Origin: CAVQDV01 sp963711375
GTDB lineage: Bacteria > Pseudomonadota > Gammaproteobacteria > Coxiellales > Coxiellaceae
Reading direction: 5' to 3'
NCBI GenBank assembly: GCA_963711375.1
Contig: CAVQDV010000005.1
Location: forward strand, 1,116,001-1,180,000
Length of the DNA: 64,000 nt
Part shown: piece after piece, positions 33,717 through 42,752 of the stretch
Numbering within the stretch: the stretch's first letter is position 1
Layout: the number at the start of each line of letters is the position of its first letter
Made by a program: the position numbers and the translations under genes
Notes under the pieces: generated by a model
Told to the model about the DNA's origin: nothing
Database searches by the model: none
What the model saw: only the letters and a program-made list of their open reading frames with translations

Positions 33717-35111
33717 ATGTTAAGTCCACAATTTATGATACATAACAGCCACTTAGAAGATCCCAAGGAATTCAAAGAACGGGACCCAAATTGGCGTATG
33801 CTCAAAAGGCAGGCTTATCCATATCTGCCGCCGCTCGTTCATCAGCTCCCAAAAGATCTTCCTGGCATCTACACGATCACAGGCGGACGGCAAATTGGTA
33901 AAACCACTTTGTCAAAGCAATGGATGCAGCGCTTATTAAGTGAGGGTGTTAATCCTAAGGCCATTGCTTATTTCACCGGCGAACTTATCGTTGATCACTT
34001 TTCCTTAATTCAGCAGCTGCAAAATTATCTCGCCACAATGCCTCAAGATTCAATGCAGTATATTATTGTTGATGAAATCACTTATATTCAAAATTGGGAT
34101 ATGGGCGTTAAATTTTTAGCAGACGCCGGTCTTCTTGAAAATACGATGCTTATATTAACAGGGTCCGACAGCGTCATTATTCAAGAAGCACGCATGCGCT
34201 TTCCAGGTCGCCGGGGTCGCTCTAGGCAAGTTGATTATCATGTTTATCCAATTTCATTTTACGAAATGCTCAATTTAACGATGGCGGTCCCCGATCTCGA
34301 AAAATTCTTGTTGGCGGAGGAGCCTGATGAAAATGCGATGGATCCGTTAAATCAAGCATTTGAGCGCTATTTAATACATGGTGGTTATTTAGCCGCAATC
34401 AATAATTATGCTTCTGAAGGGATAATTGAAAAATCCGTTTTAGATACATATTCAGATTGGGTCCGTGGAGATGTCATTAAACATGGAAAAAACGACTATC
34501 ATTGTCGTGAATTTTTTACAGCCATGCAAAATCGTTTAAATAGTCAAATCACATGGACTGCATTAGCAAAAGATTTTTCGATTGAGCATCACAGTACCGT
34601 CGCTGATTATGCCGCCTTATTGAGTTCAATGGATGCCATTTATATTCAAGAGGCATTAATGGAAGACAAATTAACGGGCGCTCCTAAAAAAGCCCGAAAA
34701 TTAATTTTTACGGACCCTTTTATATATCATGCAATTCATGCTTGGCTAAGGCCTTCCCAAAATCCCTTCAAAGAACAGATAATGCCAGCTAGTCAAAATC
34801 CAATTATTACTTCTTATTTGGTGGAATCTTGCGTGGTTAGCCATTTTCGTCGCTGGTACCCCACTTATTATATTAAAGCAGAGGGTGAAGTGGATGTGGC
34901 TTATATTAATAAAAACAAATTTTGGCCCATAGAAGTGAAATGGACAGGACAATTACGAACGAAAGATTTAAAGCAAATTCAAAAATACAAAAATGGAATT
35001 ATTTTAGCTAAACAAAGGCAAATTCACAAAGTAAATAAAACATTGAGTTATCCTCTGCCCTGGTATTTAGCAAGAATGGCTTATCAGCATTATCCTAGAT
35101 CCGGCAGTTAA
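33717..35111 (+). CDS. AAA+ ATPase with DUF4143-type C-terminal domain (3)
   Basis: This is a protein of about 464 residues in the AAA_14/DUF4143 family. Walker A is TGGRQIGKTTLSKQW, Walker B is YIIVDEITYIQNWD, and the sensor is LILTGSDSVII. VYPISFYEMLNL is the family linker. The C-terminal nuclease-like core is GEVDVAYINKNKFWPIEVKWTG, with the D-x-E-x-K spacing. The promoter found just upstream places the start at ATG 33717 or 33735 rather than 33699, and no strong ribosome binding site separates the options. It converges on ATPase 4 with 38 bases between stops. Confidence 0.87.
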   Translation: MLSPQFMIHNSHLEDPKEFKERDPNWRMLKRQAYPYLPPLVHQLPKDLPGIYTITGGRQIGKTTLSKQWMQRLLSEGVNPKAIAYFTGELIVDHFSLIQQLQNYLATMPQDSMQYIIVDEITYIQNWDMGVKFLADAGLLENTMLILTGSDSVIIQEARMRFPGRRGRSRQVDYHVYPISFYEMLNLTMAVPDLEKFLLAEEPDENAMDPLNQAFERYLIHGGYLAAINNYASEGIIEKSVLDTYSDWVRGDVIKHGKNDYHCREFFTAMQNRLNSQITWTALAKDFSIEHHSTVADYAALLSSMDAIYIQEALMEDKLTGAPKKARKLIFTDPFIYHAIHAWLRPSQNPFKEQIMPASQNPIITSYLVESCVVSHFRRWYPTYYIKAEGEVDVAYINKNKFWPIEVKWTGQLRTKDLKQIQKYKNGIILAKQRQIHKVNKTLSYPLPWYLARMAYQHYPRSGS

Positions 35112-35149
35112 TTCCCATTAGAGAACCCAGTAGGATAAACTATTGGATA

Positions 35150-36478
35150 TTATTTACCTGCCAATTTAATTAATCGCTTTAATTTATCAATGAGATAGAG
35201 TGGACAATTTAAAATTTTCCCATCAAGCTTTAAATTCATTGGAGAGCAACGAATTAATAAGTTTGGTTGGTATTTTTCATTATAAACCCGTAGGCTTTGC
35301 TTTTTGTTGCTATTCCCAGATTTAATTTCGAAGGGATAAATTTTGTCTTCTTCCTGCAAAATAAAATCCACTTCCGCCTTGCCTTCGCTGGACCAAAAAT
35401 GTAAGTCATATCCATAACAAACCAAGCTCTCTGCAACGAAATTTTCAACGAGTGAACCACGAAATTCTTCGAATAATTGGTGCCCATGCAGTAAGATATT
35501 AGCCGGTAAATTCGATTGAGCCCCTAATAAACCCACATCAAGCAAATAGATTTTAAAAAATTCAAATTGGGTATAAGCTTTCAGTGGAAACTTTGCTGTG
35601 GAAATATTGTAAACTTTATGAATCAGACCAGCCTCTTTTAACCATTGTAGGGAAACCTCAAATTCTGCCGCCCGCGCGCCCTTCCGTATCACGGAATAGA
35701 TGAATTTTTTATTTTCTTTTGCTAATTGGCCAGAAATGGAATCCCAGACCTGATTAATTTTAATAATATGAGTGGGTGGAGCGTGTTTGGCAAAATCCAA
35801 ACGATAGGCATCCAATATTTCTTGATGAATGGTTCTTACTCGAGTTAAATTTTTTGTTTCGGCATAATCCGCGACGGCTTCTGGCATGCCCCCTACAAAT
35901 AAGTATTCCTTAAATAATTGCAAAAGTTTTTCATGCAAATTACTCGGTATTGGCTGAATAACGTCGATTTCTTGAATAAACTTATTCAAACGCTCTTCCC
36001 CAATCGCCTCTAAAAATTCCGAAAAACTTAAGGGGTACAAGTGTAGAAAATTCACTTTTCCAACAGGAAATCCATGAATATTGGAAATTTTAACCCCCAA
36101 AAGAGATCCGGCGGCAATAATATGATATTCGTTTGCATTTTCGTTGAAATATTTCAAGCTATTGAGAGCGCGTGGGCATTCCTGCACCTCATCAAATACG
36201 ATGAGCGTTCTTTCAGGAGTAATATCCGCCTCTAATTCAATGGAAATAGCATTGATCAAAATGGAGGGAGTAAGGGTACCGTCAAATAATCCCTTAAGAT
36301 TTGGCATATCTTCGAAGTTTAGGTAGATCAGGTTTTGGTACTGGGTTTCAGCAAAGTCTTTGATGATAGTGGTTTTTCCAACCTGTCGAGCGCCCATAAG
36401 CACTAAAGGCTTTCGTCGGCTATCTCCATTCCAGGCTCTTAAAGCGCTCAAAATGGATCTTTGTAGCTTTATAGGCAT
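35150..36478 (-). CDS. AAA+ ATPase with DUF4143-type C-terminal domain (4)
   Basis: ATG 36478 follows a GGAG site and gives 442 residues. The longer open frame upstream reads through the promoter and was rejected. Walker A is MGARQVGKTTIIKDF, Walker B is LIVFDEVQECPRAL, the sensor is HIIAAGSLLG, and the linker is LYPLSFSEFLEAIG. The nuclease-like part is GKAEVDFILQEEDKIYPFEIKSG. It belongs to the same broad family as ATPase 3 but is clearly divergent in sequence, so it is not a recent duplicate. The promoter region has three regularly spaced repeats. Confidence 0.88.
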   Translation of the reverse strand: MPIKLQRSILSALRAWNGDSRRKPLVLMGARQVGKTTIIKDFAETQYQNLIYLNFEDMPNLKGLFDGTLTPSILINAISIELEADITPERTLIVFDEVQECPRALNSLKYFNENANEYHIIAAGSLLGVKISNIHGFPVGKVNFLHLYPLSFSEFLEAIGEERLNKFIQEIDVIQPIPSNLHEKLLQLFKEYLFVGGMPEAVADYAETKNLTRVRTIHQEILDAYRLDFAKHAPPTHIIKINQVWDSISGQLAKENKKFIYSVIRKGARAAEFEVSLQWLKEAGLIHKVYNISTAKFPLKAYTQFEFFKIYLLDVGLLGAQSNLPANILLHGHQLFEEFRGSLVENFVAESLVCYGYDLHFWSSEGKAEVDFILQEEDKIYPFEIKSGNSNKKQSLRVYNEKYQPNLLIRCSPMNLKLDGKILNCPLYLIDKLKRLIKLAGK

Positions 36479-36491
36479 TAGTTGGCTCCAA

Positions 36492-36561
36492 AAAGTGTAT
36501 GATATCACATTTATTGGTTCTGTAAAGTGCACATATGAGCATTTTTAGCACCCGAAAAGTG
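36492..36561. promoter_or_regulatory. Three AAAGTG iterons at exact 32-bp spacing
   Basis: AAAGTG followed by T/C and A or C starts at 36492, 36524 and 36556, so each copy lies on the same face of the helix about three turns from the next. On the minus strand the middle copy overlaps the -35 and the first lies at the transcription start. This suits cooperative binding by an autoregulator. Confidence 0.75.
36499..36526 (-). promoter_or_regulatory. Candidate promoter of ATPase 4
   Basis: On the minus strand TTTACA (36521-36526) is followed after 16 bases by TATCAT (36499-36504), 21 bases before the start codon at 36478. It sits inside the iteron array. Confidence 0.55.
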
Positions 36562-36680
36562 CATCGGCTGGGGATATCGAGAGGCGAATGATTCCTTGCC
36601 AATTATGGCGAGGATGAATGGTGCGCGAGGCCTGGTTGGAGAAATTTTCAGATTTTCAAATGACGTTGCTGGAACTGATT

Positions 36681-37748
36681 TCAGAAATTCTGCTTAATAG
36701 CTTCCTTCACCATTTTTAAAGTAGCTTCGGCCACTTCATTTGCTTTTTCTGCTCCTTTTTCCAGTACTTTTAGCACTTGGGCAGGATCTTTTTGATAGTC
36801 TTTTCGGCGCTCATGCATCGGCTTTAATAATTCAGCTAAAACCTCTATCAATCGTTTTTTGCATTCCACATCGCCAATATTTCCGCTTCGATATTTCTCT
36901 TTGGCTTCCTGAACCCAGGTTTTATCCAGATTAAAGGTGTCATGAAAAATCCAGAGAGGATTATTTTCAACGCGACCAGGATCGGTGGCTTTTAAACGAT
37001 TAGGATCAGTATACATTTTCATTACTTTTTTCTGAACTTCATCAATGCTGTCACTCAAGAAAATCGCATTATTAAGTGATTTACTCATTTTTAATAAGCG
37101 GCCATCTTCAGTGGGCGCATTAATTCCCACCAAGCGATGTACGCGGCCCAATTTCGTTTCAAATAAGGGCAATATTCCGCCAGCTTTAATATAGTCCTCA
37201 TCTTTTGTATGAGAATCTACCTTGCAATAAAGCTGATTAAATTTGCGGGCCACTTCGCGTGTCATTTCCAAATGCGGGATTTGATCTTCACCAACGGGGA
37301 CTACATCTGCACGAAAAGCCAGAATATCGGCAACTTGCATAATGGGGTATAGCAAAAAACCAACAGAATAAGTATCGCCAAGGCCTTTATCGCGAATTTC
37401 ATCTTTAATTGTAGGGTTACGCATCAGTCTTGGAAAAGGAATTAGCATGCTAAAAATACAAGTTAGCTCATAAATAGCCGGAATATCGGATTCGATAAAA
37501 ATAGTACTTTTTAGAGGATCAATTCCAGCCGCCAAATAATCGAGGGTAATGTCCAAAGTGCTTTCGCGGATCGCCTCAGGTTCATTTACACGCGTGGTAA
37601 AGGCATGCAAATTAGCGAGTAAAAAATAGCAGTCGTAATCATCTTGCATATGAACACGGTTTTCTAAGGACCCCACCCAGTGGCCAAGATGCAAACGGCC
37701 AGTAGGGGTGTCACCGGTTAAAAGTCGAGGTTTTTTGTTGTGTATCAT
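36681..37748 (-). CDS. trpS: Tryptophanyl-tRNA synthetase
   Basis: This 355-residue class I aminoacyl-tRNA synthetase charges tRNA-Trp. The HIGH-type motif is TGDTPTGRLHLGHWVGSL, and the KMSKS loop is intact in LLKMSKSLNNAIF. GEDQIPHLEMTREVARKFN is typical of the bacterial enzyme. AAGGAA precedes the ATG. It appears to be a single-gene unit, with nearly 500 bases of non-coding sequence upstream. Confidence 0.97.
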   Translation of the reverse strand: MIHNKKPRLLTGDTPTGRLHLGHWVGSLENRVHMQDDYDCYFLLANLHAFTTRVNEPEAIRESTLDITLDYLAAGIDPLKSTIFIESDIPAIYELTCIFSMLIPFPRLMRNPTIKDEIRDKGLGDTYSVGFLLYPIMQVADILAFRADVVPVGEDQIPHLEMTREVARKFNQLYCKVDSHTKDEDYIKAGGILPLFETKLGRVHRLVGINAPTEDGRLLKMSKSLNNAIFLSDSIDEVQKKVMKMYTDPNRLKATDPGRVENNPLWIFHDTFNLDKTWVQEAKEKYRSGNIGDVECKKRLIEVLAELLKPMHERRKDYQKDPAQVLKVLEKGAEKANEVAEATLKMVKEAIKQNF

Positions 37749-38245
37749 GAATGGTTTTCCTTGTTTAGCTCGCTGAATTTTAGACGAACATCCGTTCTTC
37801 TAAACCTATGCAAACCTATCCAAAGGTAGCTTTGCTGTTAGATTCCTGCTTCACAGAGGCTGGTTTCACTTTAATTTTACAATCAAAGCCAGAGCCTTCC
37901 TCTCCACCGGCAATTCACGGTGGAACTCACCGCATATTTTTTTAAAATTCACAATGCTTTCACAATGTATAATCGATTTATATACCTCTTTTTTATTTTT
38001 GTAAATTCGTATTTTAGGGTTTTTTTAGAAAGAAAAAGGTATGTTTAAGCAGATTTTGTACAGGCTGTTAAAAACCCTTTATCTGCCAGTAATATGTGAA
38101 TTTTCCAGCAACTCCCACTTAAGTAGGTGCGACTGTGAATTGGTATAAGTTCTGAGCCGCGGTAACTGCTGAGATCTCTGTCTAGAATCGGTTAGCAATT
38201 GATCAAAAATTTGACTTATCTTCGCTCTCGCTATAGGCTTTCAGG
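37749..38245. other. 497-base region without a gene
   Basis: No coding frame can be supported. It contains a small inverted repeat (TCCACCG 37903-37909 with CGGTGGA 37918-37924) and a degraded relative of the CCCACTTTAG palindrome near 38105-38120. A TTGACT at 38211 with a poor -10 near 38232 may serve the following lipoprotein gene. A small RNA gene cannot be excluded. Confidence 0.6.
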
Positions 38246-39598
38246 ATGATTAAATATTGCAAGAAATATACCTTGGTTTTGATTTTGTCGCTTTTCTTGG
38301 TGGCCTGCGCTGACGATGATCATTTTGATCCACATTTGAAGAATTCTCAGAATCCTAAAGCTTATCTTAATTCGAAAACGGAACGAATGCCCGTTCTGTC
38401 TCCTAGTGAGCAAGCGAAAGCTTACGAGGCTTTTTTAAAGCATTATTATTCTCCATGGTTTGATAAATCTTCGATTTTTAGAGACCCTGCTTTTAAAAAA
38501 TATATGGAACGCAGCGTGAGTGATCTGACTTATAAACGAGGCTACGATGAGAATAGACACCATCATAGTCGAAAATGGCTTTCCGATATTGTAGAGGATA
38601 TTAATCTCCCTAATTTTCCGAATCATCTTCAAAATGCGATTATTACCCGACCTACTTTTCAGCGGGCTTTGCCAACCATTAAGCCTTCGTTCACATCCAA
38701 TGATAAGCCAGGCTTCACATTTCCTTTTGATGATTTTCAGGGCTCATTTTTACCCGCGAATACGCCGGTAAAAATATTACAGGTCAGCAAAAATCATGCC
38801 TGGTATTTTGTGCAGAGCAATGGTTCTTCTGGTTGGGTTATCGCTAATACGGTGGCGGTCGTAGATGAAAAATTTATTAAAAATTGGCAAGAAAATAAGG
38901 GTTATATTGAATTTAAAAATGATCATATTCCAGTCATTGATCGTGAACATTTATTTCGATTTATGTCTCATATGGGGGCGATTTATCCTATTCAATCAGA
39001 AACCCCTGAGAATTATATAATTGCTATTGCCGTTAAAGACCCTAATGGAAAGGCCATCATAAGCCGTGCCGAAGTTTCGAAAAAAAATGCCGATAAAATT
39101 CCTTTGCTGGCAAGCCCAGAAAATGTCGCAAAAATTGCGGAGCGATTTATAGGAATGCCCTATGGCTGGGGAGATATTTATGGCTATCGCGATTGTTCTG
39201 CCACCACGAAAGATCTGTTTTCTTACTTTGGAATTTGGTTGCCGCGAGATTCTGAAAGGCAATCTGAACTGGGCGGCAAAAAAACCGTGGTGGAAAAACT
39301 AGAAAATTTACAAAAATTAAAAATGTTGGAGGCGCAGGGCATTCCATTTTTTACTTTAGTTCATCTCGATGGCCACATCATGCTTTATTTGGGCAAAAAA
39401 GATGGAAAATTCTATGTATTACACGATATGTGGGGCCTAAAGACCAAGCATTGGTTTCGTGAAGAGGGCCGAGCGGTAGTCGGAAAAACCGTCATTACCC
39501 CCATTGATTTTGGTAAAGACTACATCAACGTAAAAGCAAGCCTGCTCGACAGAATGCTCGATTTTACTGTCCTAACCCAACCGAATGGGAAAGGTTAA
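38246..39598 (+). CDS. SH3 and NlpC/P60 lipoprotein endopeptidase
   Basis: The N-terminus is a lipoprotein signal ending in LFLVACADD, so the protein is probably anchored in the periplasm. The middle carries SH3-like domains (PANTPVKILQVSKNHAWYFV, SSGWVIANTVAVVD). The C-terminal C40 domain has the catalytic Cys317 in YRDCSATTKDLF and His377 in LDGHIMLYLG, with GMPYGWGDIYGYRD before it. The family cleaves peptide stems of peptidoglycan (YkfC/Spr-like). At 450 residues it is complete. The last 75 coding bases are duplicated at 40938. Confidence 0.9.
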   Translation: MIKYCKKYTLVLILSLFLVACADDDHFDPHLKNSQNPKAYLNSKTERMPVLSPSEQAKAYEAFLKHYYSPWFDKSSIFRDPAFKKYMERSVSDLTYKRGYDENRHHHSRKWLSDIVEDINLPNFPNHLQNAIITRPTFQRALPTIKPSFTSNDKPGFTFPFDDFQGSFLPANTPVKILQVSKNHAWYFVQSNGSSGWVIANTVAVVDEKFIKNWQENKGYIEFKNDHIPVIDREHLFRFMSHMGAIYPIQSETPENYIIAIAVKDPNGKAIISRAEVSKKNADKIPLLASPENVAKIAERFIGMPYGWGDIYGYRDCSATTKDLFSYFGIWLPRDSERQSELGGKKTVVEKLENLQKLKMLEAQGIPFFTLVHLDGHIMLYLGKKDGKFYVLHDMWGLKTKHWFREEGRAVVGKTVITPIDFGKDYINVKASLLDRMLDFTVLTQPNGKG

Positions 39599-39611
39599 CT
39601 TCTTCAGAAGA
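39524..39611. repeat. Duplicated 3' end of the endopeptidase gene, copy 1
   Basis: This stretch, the end of the coding region plus a few bases, recurs at 40938-41025 with about two mismatches in 88 bases. The two copies enclose the small-gene segment 39612-40937. Confidence 0.93.
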
Positions 39612-39683
39612 ATTTCCTATTGAGCAGCAATCTGGATCAATATAAGATAGTTTAAGATGATAACCGGAATAATGAGGTAAAAA

Positions 39684-40031
39684 GTGTCGAAGAAGGATAA
39701 TGACTTAACTGCATTTGGTGAAAAAATAGCACATAAATCGATAAAGTCCTCCGTCTATAACCAATTTGATCATTCCGATGAGTTATCAAGTGTTGCTGAT
39801 GGTGAGGCGCCAAGGGGGCGCATTATTCGAAAAAGCTATGCTCTAACCAAAAAAGATATTGATAACATCCAACTTATAAAAGAGAAATGTTTGAATAAAA
39901 GAGTAGTAGTGAATGATAGCCACATAATACGCTTGGCAATTAAACTAGCAGCAGATCTTTCTGATGATACTTTAGCTAATGCTGTGGGACAGATCCCCAG
40001 GGTTCAGACTGGGCGGCCCAAGCTAAAATAA
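39684..40031 (+). CDS. Hypothetical protein, plasmid/phage-like
   Basis: This is a 115-residue basic protein starting at GTG 39684 after GAGG. It has a helical core (SYALTKKDIDNIQLIKEKC, then DSHIIRLAIKLAADLSDDTL) that resembles a ribbon-helix-helix or similar DNA-binding protein of plasmid maintenance type, without a firm family match. A broken copy of its middle lies at about 41020-41040, in the decayed second half of a tandem duplication. Confidence 0.55.
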   Translation: MSKKDNDLTAFGEKIAHKSIKSSVYNQFDHSDELSSVADGEAPRGRIIRKSYALTKKDIDNIQLIKEKCLNKRVVVNDSHIIRLAIKLAADLSDDTLANAVGQIPRVQTGRPKLK

Positions 40032-40158
40032 TATTTGTGGTATTAAAATTAATATAGTATTATCTTTAATAAAGTAATATGAATGCTTTATGACGTGACG
40101 TATCGGTGCAGTAACACTGATACGCCACTAACCAAAACACTACCCAAGGAGTCGTGCT

Positions 40159-40404
40159 ATGGCTGAATACAGCGTAAACTATCTATCAAATTTAATAAAT
40201 GAACAAATTGAATCTAGAGAAAATCTGAACGAGTTTTTATCAAAAGCAGTAGCATTAAGTTCCATAACATTAAGTGGTGATTTTCTAGCTTTCCCACAAG
40301 TGACTCTATACTGCTTTTTGTGGGGCCTTAGTGACTTAGTGGAGAAAGCCAGAGAGTTAAATGAACAAGCATTAAATTTGCTTATTGCAAGGTTGCCTCA
40401 TTAA
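40159..40404 (+). CDS. Small hypothetical protein
   Basis: These 81 residues start at ATG 40159 after a good AAGGAG site. The protein is acidic and helical, with a moderately hydrophobic middle (FLAFPQVTLYCFLWGLSDL). I do not recognise it. It lies inside the duplicated segment between the 39684 gene and an ORF6N remnant. Confidence 0.5.
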   Translation: MAEYSVNYLSNLINEQIESRENLNEFLSKAVALSSITLSGDFLAFPQVTLYCFLWGLSDLVEKARELNEQALNLLIARLPH

Positions 40405-40430
40405 AGATATTTTTAGAGGTTAGCATTTAG

Positions 40431-40865
40431 CCTGGTGGTCAAAAATATCCAGAAAAATTTCCTAGCGGTTATTTGCTGGAAATCACACCTCAAGAGAAAA
40501 ATGAACTGGTCGAAAATTTCGACCGGTTCGAAAAACTCAAACATTCCTCGGTGCCCTTAAAAGGATTTACAGAAAGAGGTCTCTATATGTTGGCCACCAT
40601 TTTGAAGAGTCCCAAAGCGGTAGAGACTACATTAGCTATTATTGAAACTTTTACTAAGGTTCGAGAACTGGGGAGTGCCGTAAACCAAATCCAAGCTTTA
40701 CCGGAGAATTCGCCAAAACACAAGACTTTAATAGAGCATACCGGCGATTTAATTGCAGACTTGCTGATTCCTGAAAACGAGTTAGAAGTTACTGGAACTG
40801 AAACCAGCTATGAAATGAATTTTGCAATATTCAAAATAAAAAGAACAGTAAAAAAAGGTAAGTAA
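40431..40865 (+). pseudogene. Truncated ORF6N/KilA-N-like phage protein
   Basis: The reading frame from 40431 (after a stop at 40428) gives KYPEKFPSGYLLEITPQEK, then FTERGLYMLATILKSPKAVE and TLAIIETFTKVREL, the pattern of ORF6N-domain proteins of phages and mobile elements. The N-terminal third of the domain is missing, and the only starts are TTG at 40473 or later. So this is a decayed gene, although a shortened 130-residue product is possible. Confidence 0.7.
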
Positions 40866-40937
40866 TTGCGTGAGAGGATGAATTGATCAATATTCCAAAC
40901 GCTTTAGGTTTTGAAAAAAATGGGGCCATTAGATAAT

Positions 40938-41025
40938 ATCAACGTAAAAGCAAGCCTGCTCGACAGAATGCTGGATTTTACTGTCCTAACCCAACCGAAT
41001 GGGAAAGGTTAACTTCTTCAAAAGA
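40938..41025. repeat. Duplicated 3' end of the endopeptidase gene, copy 2
   Basis: Near-identical to 39524-39611. It is followed by shortened remnants of the same genes that follow copy 1, which shows a tandem duplication rather than a simple insertion. Confidence 0.93.
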
Positions 41026-41140
41026 TATTGATAAATCCAACTTATGCTCAATAAAGCCTCGCTATTTATACAATTTTACTAAGGTTCGAGAACTGAGGCG
41101 GTCCGTAAATCAAATTCAAATAATCAAAACCCAGAATATT
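41026..41140 (+). pseudogene. Remnants of the duplicated small genes
   Basis: GATATTGATAAATCCAACTT near 41024-41043 matches the middle of the 39684 gene. TTTTACTAAGGTTCGAGAAC near 41077-41096, followed by GTAAATCAAATTCAAA, matches the ORF6N remnant at 40646. The rest of both genes is gone. Confidence 0.75.
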
Positions 41141-41187
41141 TCATTTGAATTAATTTTGAGTTATAATTTCATATGAAAGGAGCTAAA

Positions 41188-41571
41188 ATGAAGAAACCTT
41201 CTCCCACTTATGACACTATTAGCAAAAAAAACGAGGTATTAACCAAAGCCTTTTTGCGCATGGCTGTTCACTACGAATTCACGCGGCAAGACATTTGCAA
41301 TATCATTGGATTTAGTGAGGCTAGTGCAAGTCGGTTATTTTCGGGAACAAAATTCATAGAAGTGAACTCGAAAGAGGGAGAAATGGCGCTCTTACTCTTA
41401 AGAGTCTACCGTAATTTAAATGCCATACTGGATGGTAGCAATCCACAAGCGGTAGAGTGGCTACGAAGTCAGCATCATTATTTCAATGAAACACCACTTC
41501 AGCACATGCAAACTTTGGCAGGTTTGGTAGAAACGGTCAATTATCTGGATGCAATGAGGGGGAAAATATGA
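41188..41571 (+). CDS. Xre/MbcA/ParS-type antitoxin
   Basis: This antitoxin of about 127 residues has an N-terminal helix-turn-helix (EFTRQDICNIIGFSEASASR) and a C-terminal DUF2384 toxin-binding part (AVEWLRSQHHYFNETPLQHM). It should neutralise the RES toxin encoded next and repress the pair. ATG 41188 is preferred over 41173 because AAAGGAG stands right before it. The stop overlaps the toxin start by four bases (ATGA). Confidence 0.92.
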   Translation: MKKPSPTYDTISKKNEVLTKAFLRMAVHYEFTRQDICNIIGFSEASASRLFSGTKFIEVNSKEGEMALLLLRVYRNLNAILDGSNPQAVEWLRSQHHYFNETPLQHMQTLAGLVETVNYLDAMRGKI

Positions 41572-42323
41572 ATATTTGGAAAAAATGTGAAGGGGAAAAG
41601 CAGATAAAACCATTGAAATTCGTGGGATGGCGAGTGGTTGAGGCTCAGCATAAATCTACGACACGCTCGTTGGTGGATTCAGCAGAAGAGCACGAAATTC
41701 TTGAATCACTTATTGAAAAATCTAAGCCATCAATAAAGTCAGGGAAAAATCTACACTATTTATTATTTTCGCCATTTCGTTATCCACCATTAAAATATGG
41801 CTCAAGATTCGGGATAGCAATGGAGCCTTCTCTTTGGTATGGTTCCACAGAATTAAAAACAGCTTTTGCAGAAGTGGCCTACTATCGTTTGGCATTTCTA
41901 CGTGATACAGAAGCAAATTTGGGCTATATACATGTTTTACTAACGGCTTATTCCGTGAAAATTAAAACGTCGAATGGCATTTTGTTAGATAAAAATCCTT
42001 TTGATAAATACCGCAGCGCGATTTCGTCACCACAGGAATATTCTAAAAGCCAACAATTAGGCAGTAAAATGAGAGAGGCCAATGTTCTGGCATTTACGTA
42101 TTTTTCCGCACGCACGTCTCATGATGGCATTAATATTGGAGCATTTTCTCCAGAGGTTTTCGCAACAACAGAACCTAATCCTGAAATGCAGACCTGGAAA
42201 TGCATTGCTGATAAGCAGAGTGTTGAATTCATCAAGGAAGGTACCCCTGCGTTTCATCGAGAAGTATTTCCTATCGATTTGTTTCGAATCAAAGGCAAAG
42301 TGCCGAGGCCAGCCGCCGCGTAA
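41568..42323 (+). CDS. RES-domain toxin
   Basis: This 251-residue RES toxin belongs to a family shown to degrade NAD+ in other bacteria. The named residues are visible: Arg in FVGWRVVEA, Glu in TAFAEVAYYR and Ser in TYFSARTSHDG, with RFGIAMEPSLWYGSTELKT between them. The C-terminal part is longer than in minimal members. The gene is coupled to the Xre antitoxin, so this is an apparently intact type II module, next to a decayed duplication. Confidence 0.92.
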   Translation: MNIWKKCEGEKQIKPLKFVGWRVVEAQHKSTTRSLVDSAEEHEILESLIEKSKPSIKSGKNLHYLLFSPFRYPPLKYGSRFGIAMEPSLWYGSTELKTAFAEVAYYRLAFLRDTEANLGYIHVLLTAYSVKIKTSNGILLDKNPFDKYRSAISSPQEYSKSQQLGSKMREANVLAFTYFSARTSHDGINIGAFSPEVFATTEPNPEMQTWKCIADKQSVEFIKEGTPAFHREVFPIDLFRIKGKVPRPAAA

Positions 42324-42476
42324 TTGCAAGTTCACTTTATCGCATGCGAGAAAAACACTCCCCATTCATGGGGAGGATGAAAGTGCATATTAAAAAAATT
42401 TAGGTATAAACAGGTTGCAGTCTTGTGAGATCTATCGGCGGGGGCGGTCGGGACCTTAAGCCTGCGGAGTGGGGAT

Positions 42477-42749
42477 TTAGCCGCCAGAAAGGGCTAGGAC
42501 CAAAATAATTTGGCTATCGGGCTTTAATGAAACAGGATTTTTAATGGTGGTATCAAGCTGTTCCCCATCGATAAAAACGGCGACGTGGAGCAAAAGATTC
42601 AAATTGTTATCGAAGATATGTTCTTTCAGCGCAGGAAATTTATCGGCAAGGATTTCTAGAGCCTTTTGCAAGGTGTTTGCCTCAACATGAATTTCACGTT
42701 CTTGATTCGAATACTTAGATAAACTGCTGGGAAGATGAATCGTTGCCAT
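42477..42749 (-). CDS. MoaD/ThiS-family sulfur carrier protein
   Basis: This 90-residue beta-grasp protein ends in the required diglycine (LVLALSGG), the site adenylated and thiocarboxylated by an E1-like enzyme. That enzyme is encoded directly upstream (42753-43889). A GGAG site lies in the 3-base gap region. The acceptor is not clear: molybdopterin, thiamine or cysteine synthesis are all possible. No moaE or thiG is nearby. Confidence 0.85.
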   Translation of the reverse strand: MATIHLPSSLSKYSNQEREIHVEANTLQKALEILADKFPALKEHIFDNNLNLLLHVAVFIDGEQLDTTIKNPVSLKPDSQIILVLALSGG

Positions 42750-42752
42750 GAA

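Noticed and set aside
39524..41025. Attachment-site pair of an integrated element
   Set aside because: The 88-base direct repeat at a gene's 3' end looks like attL/attR. The sequence after copy 2 holds shortened remnants of the same genes found after copy 1, and no integrase is present, so tandem duplication with decay explains it better.
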